This document shows, in pieces, positions 6,812 to 12,954 of a DNA stretch of 12,954 nt. A model generated the notes under the pieces. The model was not told the origin of the DNA and searched no databases. It saw only the letters and a list, made by a program, of their open reading frames with translations. How positions within the stretch are numbered: the stretch's first letter is position 1; each line of letters starts with the position of its first letter. Made by a program: the position numbers and the translations under genes. The stretch comes from Verrucomicrobiota bacterium (lineage in GTDB: Bacteria > Chlamydiota > Chlamydiia > Chlamydiales > JAEYWL01), in NCBI GenBank assembly GCA_023428915.1, contig JAEYWL010000107.1:1-12954 (forward strand). The letters are read 5' to 3'.

Positions 6812-6897
6812 AACGCAAAGGCCGTAAAGCAGACGCGAAGACAGAATTGCAAAAAATATCCCCTAATGTAGTTGTTAAGCCTTTGTTCCTTTGCGTT
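6812..6897. repeat. CGCAAAG heptad inverted repeat
   Basis: Outer arms AACGCAAAGG (6812-6821) and CCTTTGCGTT (6888-6897) are perfect 10-bp inverted repeats. Each arm continues as spaced heptads: CGCAAAG (6814), CGTAAAG (6823) and CGCGAAG (6834) on the left; CTTTGTT (6881) and CTTTGCG (6889) on the right. The build, short purine-rich heptads at about 9-bp steps in opposing arms, matches the CACAGAG element at 12212-12294. The two look like relatives of one repeat class. It lies upstream of parB, where it could form a hairpin in the leader. Confidence 0.55.
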
Positions 6898-6952
6898 TAA
6901 AAATATTAAAAGTTGCTAATAATAAGGCCCGGAGAAGAAAAAAATATTACAT

Positions 6953-7753
6953 ATGATACTAAATGATGAACTTCTAGAAATCGAGCTCGAGCAAATCCTA
7001 GTCAATCCGTTTCAGCCAAGACGGGAATTCGATAAAGAACAGCTGCTTGAACTTGCCAACTCCATTTCAGAAATAGGTCTGATTCACCCTCCTGCTGTAA
7101 GGCAAACTAATGATGGTAAATATGAACTGATCTCAGGCGAAAGGCGTTTTCGTGCGGCGCAACTTGCCGGCTTAAAAAAAATCCCGGTCATTCTCAAGAA
7201 AGGCACCGATGCCTTTTCAGCACAGGCAGCGCTGGTAGAAAATGTACAGCGGGTGGATCTCAATCCGCTTGAGGTAGCCAAGGCCTTGCGCAAGTTAATG
7301 CAGCAATTCGGCCTTAATCAGGAAACCCTGGCGGAAAAAATTGGAAAAAAACGATCGACAGTAGCCAATTATTTAAGGCTTCTTGGTTTGCCAAAACAAA
7401 TTCAAGCCGGGATTTCAATTGGCAGCCTCACTATGGGGCATGCCAAGGTAATACTCTCATTGCCTAATGAAGAACAGCAGGTTTATTTATATGACCGGAT
7501 CAAACAAGAGGAATTGACCGTCCGGCAAACTGAAACTATTGCGAATAAAATGCTCAATAAAGAGGGAAAAACTCCTCTAAAATATGAAACGCGCAATTTC
7601 TATCTGGAAGAATTGAGTGAACGCCTGCAACGCAAATTAGGCACCAAAGTGCATATTCAGTCTATGGGGAAAAAGGGGCGTATTAGTATAAACTATTATA
7701 ATCTGGATGATTTAGATCGCCTTTTAGCGTTGCTTGGAGTACAGGAAGGGTAA
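6953..7753 (+). CDS. parB: Chromosome partitioning protein ParB
   Basis: ParB/Spo0J-family CTPase and centromere-binding protein of 266 aa. It loads at parS sites, slides as a clamp and works with ParA in chromosome segregation. The N-terminal ParB/Srx domain shows box I NPFQPR (18-23), the CTP-binding GERRFRAA (62-69) and ENVQR (96-100). A helix-turn-helix spans about 120-147 (LNQETLAEKIGKKRSTVANYLRLL, shown with its core residues). The C-terminus (about 215-262) fits the short dimerisation domain. parA and parS are absent from the window, so the partner must be elsewhere. The first ATG has only a distant GGAG (15 nt), so the start is the least certain part. It heads a tightly packed operon, 1 nt before the ATPase-like gene, an unusual neighbour. 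Confidence 0.93.
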   Translation: MILNDELLEIELEQILVNPFQPRREFDKEQLLELANSISEIGLIHPPAVRQTNDGKYELISGERRFRAAQLAGLKKIPVILKKGTDAFSAQAALVENVQRVDLNPLEVAKALRKLMQQFGLNQETLAEKIGKKRSTVANYLRLLGLPKQIQAGISIGSLTMGHAKVILSLPNEEQQVYLYDRIKQEELTVRQTETIANKMLNKEGKTPLKYETRNFYLEELSERLQRKLGTKVHIQSMGKKGRISINYYNLDDLDRLLALLGVQEG

Positions 7754-7754
7754 G

Positions 7755-9902
7755 GTGAATAACAAGGAAATTGAGATATTGGTAAGCGGCATGGTGACTC
7801 CGCTTTGCGCTGCCGGAGTCCAAGAGTCTATTGAGCATTTGCCCGGAGTCGTTGAGGCTAGAGTGAATTATCTCACTGGACGGGCTGCAGTTACCTTCAA
7901 CAGGTACTTGAAAACGACAGACAGTATCCTCTACGCTATTCATGCCCACGGCTTTTATGCCGAAATACTCTCCGGTAAACAAGAGTTTATTGCAGGGCTT
8001 GAATCACGCCATTGCTTCTTTGATTGGCTGACAGCAGTTTTAGCGTCACTGCCTCTATGGATAAGCGGATTTCATCAATGGCTTGGAAATGCCGCTATGG
8101 ACACCTCAATTCAGCTGATTTTGGCTACCTTTGTGCAGTTTTGGTGCGGCTGGCGTTTTTATTGCTCGGCTTACTATTCTGTTAAGTCGGGAAGGGTAAA
8201 TAAAGATATCCTTATCGCCATTGCTTCTACAGCTATATATGTCTTCGGCCTTTTTATATTTGCCCTGGACCTCGAAGAACCGTATTACTTTGAAACAAGT
8301 GCCGCCATTATTGCAATTGCACTTCTGGGGCGTTGGCTGGAAAGCGCGGCCAGTAATAAGGCAGCGGAGATTTTAACTAACCTGGCCGGCCTTCAGCCGC
8401 GCCTGGTTTGCGTACAAAGAGGTGATGAGGCAGTAATAATCCCGCTGGAGGAGTTGCAAAGAGCGGATTCTTTTATAGTGAAACCGGGGGAGCTCATTCC
8501 GGCGGATGGCATTATTGTTGAAGGGCAGTCATCCGTCAATGAAACCCTTCTGACCGGGGAGACATTCCCTGTACCTAAAAAAGAAGGTTTAAAAGTATAT
8601 GCAGGCACTGTTAATTTAAACAATGCTTTAACCGTAAGGGCAGAAGCCATTGGCTTAGAGACAATCCTGGCTGAAAAAATCCGCCGGGTGCATAGGGCAT
8701 ATGCCAGCAGAATTTCTTTGCAGCAGAAAGCTGATAAAATAGCTTTGCTGCTGGTTCCCCTGACCATCTTGTTGAGCTTGACAACATTTAGCATATGGTT
8801 TTGGATGTCGGGGTGGCATGCAGCCGTTGTAAACGCAGTAACAGTACTATTAATCTCAAGCCCTGCAGCTTTGAGCTTTGCAATACCTGCAATTCAAATG
8901 GCTGTTATCGGATTGGGCTTTTCTAAAGGAGTCCTCTTCAAGCAAGCTGAAGCGATCCAAAAAATCAGCCGCATGGGCCTTTTAATATTCGACAAAACAG
9001 GCTCTTTATCCGAGGGCAAGCCCAGGGTTGTAGAGATCTTGCCAATGGGAAATTTAAGCGAAAAACAATTGCTGGCCATTGCGGCTGCTTTAGAACACAA
9101 TATACCGCACTTTTTTTCAGATGCCATTTTAGAACAAGCCCGGAGCTTAGGCATTACTCCCGAGCCTGTGCAATCCCAAGAGTATTATATCGGCAAAGGA
9201 ATCATAGCCGAAAAACGCGGCGAACGGTTTGGCATCGGCTCTCCCAGTTTTGCCGAGGAAAGGGGAATTGCAATCAACAAGCAAAAAATCGAATCCCTGG
9301 AAGAAAAAGGGTTTTCAATTTGTGTAATTTGGCGGGAAACGGAGGTGCTGGGTTATTTGGCTTTGCTTGACAGATTGCGTGCAGATAGCGCTAAGACTAT
9401 ACAGATGCTGAAATATATGGGAATTGAGAGTGCAATCATTAGCAGCGATGAGGAAAAAACTGTCGAGTCTATGGCAAATGAGTTGCGGGTTTCGCGCTAT
9501 TTTGCTGAAATACTGCCTGAAAATAAGGCCGATTATGTCCAACAGCTTCGTTCAGATAAAAGGGTGGTCGGGATGATGGGGGGCGGCGTCAATAGTGCTG
9601 CCGCCCTGGCTGTTGCGGATGTGAGCTTAGCCATTGGCAGCGGAGGGGAAATGTTTGAAATTTCAGATATAGTGCTTATGCAAAATGAACTCTATGCCCT
9701 AACGGATGTGGTGCGCATTGCCAAAGCAGGTATGCAAAAAATGCGGAAAAATCTAGTTTTTGCCGTTCTTTATAACACGCTTGGCCTTGTCTTAGCAATT
9801 TCCGGGGTGTTGAATCCCATTTTTGCAATAACCCTTGCATTCTTAGGAACCTTGGCGGTCTTGGCAAATGCGCTGCTGCTTAATTCTTCGGCAGGTAAAT
9901 AG
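7755..9902 (+). CDS. Degenerate P1B-type heavy-metal ATPase homologue (probable pseudoenzyme)
   Basis: 715 aa with the full P1B layout: N-terminal HMA domain (about 6-65), eight membrane helices (near 88-106, 119-137, 151-171, 179-196, 329-350, 358-378, 666-685, 688-709), an actuator domain and a P/N domain. Kept: actuator TGE (267-269), phosphorylation site DKTG (D413), and the YN pair in helix 7. Changed: HMA CxxC has one Cys (T15, C18); the CPC metal site is SPA (369-371); the HP motif is loosened to EHNIPH (447-452); TGDN is SSDE (563-566); GDGxND reads GGGVNS (G610 and S614 replace both Asp); the last-helix MxxSS is lost. A working ion pump is therefore unlikely, yet the frame is intact. 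GTG is preferred (AGGAAGGG just upstream) over an in-frame TTG at 7734 overlapping parB. It sits 1 nt from its neighbours on both sides. Confidence 0.85.
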   Translation: MNNKEIEILVSGMVTPLCAAGVQESIEHLPGVVEARVNYLTGRAAVTFNRYLKTTDSILYAIHAHGFYAEILSGKQEFIAGLESRHCFFDWLTAVLASLPLWISGFHQWLGNAAMDTSIQLILATFVQFWCGWRFYCSAYYSVKSGRVNKDILIAIASTAIYVFGLFIFALDLEEPYYFETSAAIIAIALLGRWLESAASNKAAEILTNLAGLQPRLVCVQRGDEAVIIPLEELQRADSFIVKPGELIPADGIIVEGQSSVNETLLTGETFPVPKKEGLKVYAGTVNLNNALTVRAEAIGLETILAEKIRRVHRAYASRISLQQKADKIALLLVPLTILLSLTTFSIWFWMSGWHAAVVNAVTVLLISSPAALSFAIPAIQMAVIGLGFSKGVLFKQAEAIQKISRMGLLIFDKTGSLSEGKPRVVEILPMGNLSEKQLLAIAAALEHNIPHFFSDAILEQARSLGITPEPVQSQEYYIGKGIIAEKRGERFGIGSPSFAEERGIAINKQKIESLEEKGFSICVIWRETEVLGYLALLDRLRADSAKTIQMLKYMGIESAIISSDEEKTVESMANELRVSRYFAEILPENKADYVQQLRSDKRVVGMMGGGVNSAAALAVADVSLAIGSGGEMFEISDIVLMQNELYALTDVVRIAKAGMQKMRKNLVFAVLYNTLGLVLAISGVLNPIFAITLAFLGTLAVLANALLLNSSAGK

Positions 9903-9903
9903 C

Positions 9904-11025
9904 ATGAGCATTAACTGGACAGCACTCATTACCCTCGGCGTATTGACGGTGCTTTACCTGGGATTTTTGACTCGAAGACGTACTTTAAAGCCCTATATGG
10001 CTTACTCCAAAATCTCATTTTTAAATGACTTTGAATACAGCTGGCGCGTGCATTTTAATAAAATGCCTCTCTACTTATATGCTTTGAGTGTGTTTTTATT
10101 GGCTTTGGCCTTTATCAACCCTGTATTTCAAATTACCCGTTTAAATGAGGAGCTGCCTAATAAAAGCAAACCTTTGCCGCCTGCATCCGGAGCTGCTATT
10201 TATTTATTATTGGATCAATCCGGTTCGATGGCGGAAAAAGTGGTCCGTGAAACCTCCACTTCTGTAAATTATCCCACTAAGATTGAAGAGCTCAAAAAAG
10301 TGACGCGCCTGTTTATTAAAGGGGATCCTGGATTGGGGTTGTCAGGGCGGCCGAATGATATGATCGGCATCATTGGGTTTGCCAGGGCCGCGCAAGTGGT
10401 TTCTCCTCTTACACTAGATCATAAAGCCCTCTTAAAGCTGCTGGATAACATTGATGTTGTTAAGGATAAAACTCAAGATGTCACTGCCATTGGGTATGCC
10501 ATCTACAAAACGGCAAATATGATCGCCGCAACGCGCCATTTTGCAGAAAAGCTTCCAGCCGATAAACAGGCAGCATTTAAAATTGAAAATGCCATTATGA
10601 TATTAGTGACAGATGGTTTTCAAAGCCCTAATCCTACCGATAAAGGGAAAAGGCTTAGGAATATTGGCGTAGAGGAAGCGGCTGCATTTGCCAAAAAACA
10701 GGGCGTGCGATTGTATGTAATTGGAATAGACCCCTTGATAAATGAAGAAGAGGTGGCTCCACAGCGCAGGCAAATGGAAAGAGTGGCAGAAATAACGGGA
10801 GGGCGCTACTATCCTTTGTCTGAAATCAGCAAGCTAAGTGTTATTTATCAGGAAATCGACCGGCTGGAAAAAAATCAGATACCCGTTGAACTCATAGCCA
10901 AAAAAAATCCCAAGAAATTTATTAGCGCCGATTTTGCCATATACCCCTACTTAATAGGGATTGCGCTAGCGGTATTTTTAAGCGCCATCTTACTTGAAAC
11001 GACAGTTTTGCGGAGGGCCCCTTGA
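9904..11025 (+). CDS. batA: BatA-like vWA-domain membrane protein
   Basis: A 373-aa protein with two N-terminal membrane helices (about 5-22 and 54-72), an extracytoplasmic von Willebrand A domain (about 97-330) and a C-terminal helix (347-366), the BatA arrangement. The metal-ion-dependent adhesion site is complete: DQSGS (D104, S106, S108), T174 in TAIG, and D217 in VTDG. Bat proteins were linked to aerotolerance in Bacteroides and are thought to assemble envelope complexes; the exact role is unsettled. I use the ATG at 9904, 1 nt past the ATPase stop with AGG nearby. An in-frame ATG at 9868 would add 12 residues overlapping that gene. It overlaps batB by 4 nt (TTGA). No MoxR ATPase, the usual partner, is in the window. 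Confidence 0.85.
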   Translation: MSINWTALITLGVLTVLYLGFLTRRRTLKPYMAYSKISFLNDFEYSWRVHFNKMPLYLYALSVFLLALAFINPVFQITRLNEELPNKSKPLPPASGAAIYLLLDQSGSMAEKVVRETSTSVNYPTKIEELKKVTRLFIKGDPGLGLSGRPNDMIGIIGFARAAQVVSPLTLDHKALLKLLDNIDVVKDKTQDVTAIGYAIYKTANMIAATRHFAEKLPADKQAAFKIENAIMILVTDGFQSPNPTDKGKRLRNIGVEEAAAFAKKQGVRLYVIGIDPLINEEEVAPQRRQMERVAEITGGRYYPLSEISKLSVIYQEIDRLEKNQIPVELIAKKNPKKFISADFAIYPYLIGIALAVFLSAILLETTVLRRAP

Positions 11026-12146
11026 ATCCCTTAAATCTATACGATATTCAAATGGATTTTCCTGCTGCAGCTGTCTTGTTATTGTTGACGCCTCTCTTTC
11101 TTTATCTCTATTACCGCTATTACATTTGGAAAAAAAGAGTCAGCAGGCTATTTGTTCCTCCTGCAACTAAGCAAGACATCGTGTTTGGGACAACCCGGCG
11201 CTCTTTGCTGCACCGCTGCCTGCTTTTGTCATTGGCCTGGTTTTTTACAGTATTAGCCTTAATGGGACCAAAAGGAAATCCCAGATATCCTGAAGAAGAT
11301 CTGGCAGGAAAGAAGAATAATCAAAACCAGTATGTAAAAAAAGAAAGCAGCACAGTGATCTTTTTAATAGACACTTCTTCCTCGATGGCGGTAAAAGACT
11401 CCGACCAAGGGAAAAGCCGTTTAGATAAAGCTGTAGAGCTCGCTGATGAAGTTGCAGCCCAGCTGGAAGGGGATACCGCTGCATTGTACGCTTTTACCTC
11501 AAGAGCTACACCAGTTGTACCCCCTACAATAGACTATTTATTCTTCCGTTTAATGCTGTCGCAGCTTACTTACAATGAGGGCGATATTGCCGGCACAAAT
11601 TTTCAGGAAACCTTCCGTTTCCTGCGGGAGCAAATGGCTTCAGAAATTTATGAACGGGCCAAAATCATACTCCTATTTACCGACGGAGGGGATACAATCT
11701 ATGAAAGCGCCCAGGGAGAGGGCAGGACCCAGCGCGAAAAACAAATTATGGCAGCGCTGGGCAGCCCTGCAAAGTACAATTATAGGTTGTTTGTAGTCGG
11801 AATGGGTTCAAAATCCGGCGGAGAAGTACCTCAAGTGACATTTCAAGGCAAGCCGGTATCTTCAAGACTGCAAGACGATTTATTAAAAAAAATCAGCCTG
11901 CAAGGAAAAGGCAGGTATTGGGCGGCTAATCAATCCCCTACGCTGCAGCTTTCGGCTGAGATAGGGGAAAAAATTCAGGAAAAGGCAGCCTATATTGATG
12001 CAGCCAATATTAACCTCCAGGCAGGGGGAGTAAGCACAGTGATATACGACTATTATTTTCAATACCCCCTTCTAATTGCCCTCTTATTCTTTCTGGGAGG
12101 CCTGGCTGTCCAGGAATCGAGATATCAGGAGCCTGCCAATGCATAA
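11022..12146 (+). CDS. batB: BatB-like vWA-domain membrane protein
   Basis: A 374-aa paralogue of the preceding gene with the same plan: helices at about 14-31 and 65-81, a vWA domain (about 110-320) and a C-terminal helix at about 346-363. MIDAS residues are D117, S119, S121 (DTSSS), T192 (GTNF) and D221 (LFTDGG). The TTG start overlaps the batA stop (TTGA) and has an excellent GGAGG 5 nt upstream; the next in-frame ATG is 10 codons on and lacks a Shine-Dalgarno site. A lysine- and asparagine-rich linker (about 92-108) joins the membrane anchor to the vWA domain. It overlaps the downstream TPR gene by 8 nt (ATGCATAA). The vWA-vWA-TPR order matches batA-batB-batC clusters. Confidence 0.85.
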   Translation: MNPLNLYDIQMDFPAAAVLLLLTPLFLYLYYRYYIWKKRVSRLFVPPATKQDIVFGTTRRSLLHRCLLLSLAWFFTVLALMGPKGNPRYPEEDLAGKKNNQNQYVKKESSTVIFLIDTSSSMAVKDSDQGKSRLDKAVELADEVAAQLEGDTAALYAFTSRATPVVPPTIDYLFFRLMLSQLTYNEGDIAGTNFQETFRFLREQMASEIYERAKIILLFTDGGDTIYESAQGEGRTQREKQIMAALGSPAKYNYRLFVVGMGSKSGGEVPQVTFQGKPVSSRLQDDLLKKISLQGKGRYWAANQSPTLQLSAEIGEKIQEKAAYIDAANINLQAGGVSTVIYDYYFQYPLLIALLFFLGGLAVQESRYQEPANA

Positions 12147-12954
12147 AGGCCAGCAATTCCAGCCGGGATGTACAAGAGAGTTAAGTCATGCTCTTTCTTG
12201 GTTTTTTAACGAAAAAAAACCACAGAGCCCACAGAGAACACAGAGGTGTTTTCTGAATTCCCCTCTCTGTAATCTCTGTGGTAGTTTTTTTAAACGTCTA
12301 TTGCTTGTCTTGCTTGCCGTCTCTCAAGCTGGATTTAGCGATGACCTCATGCTTGAAAGAGAAGTCCGTGAAGCTGATATTGCCTTGCAGATTAAGCAGT
12401 ATGAGGCTGCCATCGACCGTTATAAGGAAGCTTTAAGCAGCGACCCTGCAGACTGGGAAGCTTTTCTTATTCAAAGCAACATGGCAAATACTTATTTATG
12501 GACGGGTAAATGGGAGTTGGCGGCGCGAAAGTTCAGGGAATTATTGAGCAGCTATGAATTGCCCGAAGGATTAAAGGAAGAGACTTCGCTGCGATTTGCC
12601 TATGCTTTATACCAAAATGCCATAGAGAGCGCCCGGCAACAGGAAACTACCTCGGAAGAAGTTGTAATGGTTCTTCAGGAAGCCCTTAGAGAGCTGCCAA
12701 AAGAAGCTCCCTGCTGCAAGCAATTATATGAAGCAATTGAAGCCAGTTTGGGAAATTTTTTGCTGCTTAAAGAAAACATTGTAGCAGCCCGGGTTTCCGT
12801 AAGGGATAAAGTGGCTTTATTAGTGCGCAGGCTGCAGTGGTGGATTGATAATTTAGGTTTCTCTGATGGGCTGAAAGAGAAAACTTCAGCATTATTGCCC
12901 TTTAATCAAGTAGAAAAAAGTTTTTGGTCCCATTTAGCCGCTCTGCCGCCTAAG
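12139..12954 (+). CDS. BatC-like TPR protein, 3' end outside window
   Basis: An open frame of 272 codons continues past the window edge. It starts at ATG 12139 inside the last codons of batB (ATGCATAA overlap), implying coupled translation. Residues 52-66 (KRLLLVLLAVSQAGF) form a signal-peptide-like hydrophobic core. A TPR-like region follows (about 76-138; QYEAAIDRYKEALSSDPADWEAF is its clearest repeat, quoted as landmarks). Residues 25-51 are encoded by a CACAGAG palindromic repeat and look foreign: EKKPQSPQRTQRCF then SPLCNLCGSFF. Removing 84 nt rejoins SWFF directly to KRLLLV, giving a normal secretion signal. Position after batA-batB suggests BatC, a periplasmic TPR partner. An alternative start beyond the repeat (TTG 12301) has no ribosome-binding site. 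Confidence 0.7.
   Translation, partial: MHKGQQFQPGCTRELSHALSWFFNEKKPQSPQRTQRCFLNSPLCNLCGSFFKRLLLVLLAVSQAGFSDDLMLEREVREADIALQIKQYEAAIDRYKEALSSDPADWEAFLIQSNMANTYLWTGKWELAARKFRELLSSYELPEGLKEETSLRFAYALYQNAIESARQQETTSEEVVMVLQEALRELPKEAPCCKQLYEAIEASLGNFLLLKENIVAARVSVRDKVALLVRRLQWWIDNLGFSDGLKEKTSALLPFNQVEKSFWSHLAALPPK
12212..12294. repeat. CACAGAG palindromic repeat inserted inside the TPR gene
   Basis: Three CACAGAG heptads at exact 9-bp steps (12221, 12230, 12239) face two inverted copies, CTCTGTA (12265) and CTCTGTG (12274), also 9 bp apart. Outer arms pair A-tract plus CCACAGAG (12212-12227) with CTCTGTGG plus T-tract (12274-12291). Similar short sequences flank it: TTTTTTAACG (12202-12211) and TTTTTTTAAACG (12285-12296), possibly a target duplication, though partly explained by the palindrome itself. 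The insert of about 84 nt keeps the reading frame open. Confidence 0.7.

Larger units (their letters stand above)
6612..6952. other. Divergent intergenic region between the membrane protein and parB
   Basis: 341 bp without a gene. The left end holds the minus-strand promoter described separately. On the plus strand TTGCAT (6722-6727) and TATGAT (6744-6749), 16 bp apart, are a possible but distant parB promoter (about 200 nt leader). The middle holds the CGCAAAG inverted repeat (6812-6897). GGAGAAG (6931-6937) lies 15 nt before the parB ATG, too far for an ideal Shine-Dalgarno site. I see no parS-like palindrome (TGTTTCACGTGAAACA type). Confidence 0.45.

Noticed and set aside
9868..9903. Upstream ATG as batA start
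   Set aside because: It would overlap the ATPase gene by 35 nt and add a Cys-rich stretch unlike BatA N-termini. The ATG at 9904 fits the 1-nt spacing seen elsewhere in the operon.

Overview
The window (12,954 bases, moderately AT-rich) looks like a chromosomal segment of a reduced-genome, Chlamydiota-like or other PVC-type bacterium. This is inferred from the gene content: a topoisomerase I with a histone-like lysine-rich tail, an aroB-dprA-topA block, a chromosomal ParB and Bat-type vWA proteins. No rRNA or marker gene is present to settle the taxonomy.

Left half, mainly minus strand. Bases 1-237 hold a composite palindromic repeat. Then, read right to left, come aroB (dehydroquinate synthase), dprA (ssDNA/RecA loader) and topA (DNA topoisomerase I), closely spaced and probably one transcription unit. 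Upstream of aroB, on the same strand, lies a strong rho-independent terminator (5046-5077). It closes a transcript carrying a roughly 500-nt highly structured non-coding RNA (5290-5787) and a 62-codon ORF. The RNA resembles the HEARO/omega RNA that normally sits directly before an iscB nuclease gene, but no iscB follows. Further upstream is a single-pass membrane protein of 258 aa with its own good promoter.

Right half, plus strand. After a 341-bp divergent intergenic region containing a CGCAAAG-type inverted repeat, five genes are packed with 1-nt gaps or overlaps: parB, a P1B-type ATPase homologue, batA, batB and a batC-like TPR gene that runs off the window. The ATPase homologue keeps the phosphorylatable DKTG and the TGE loop but has lost CPC, GDGxND, TGDN and the tight HP motif, so it is probably a pseudoenzyme. 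BatA and BatB both keep complete MIDAS metal sites. The TPR gene carries an approximately 84-bp CACAGAG inverted repeat inserted in frame just before its signal-peptide core, much as Rickettsia palindromic elements insert into ORFs.

The points most worth a second look are the orphan HEARO-like RNA, the degenerate ATPase kept intact in the ParB-Bat operon, and the in-frame repeat insertion.
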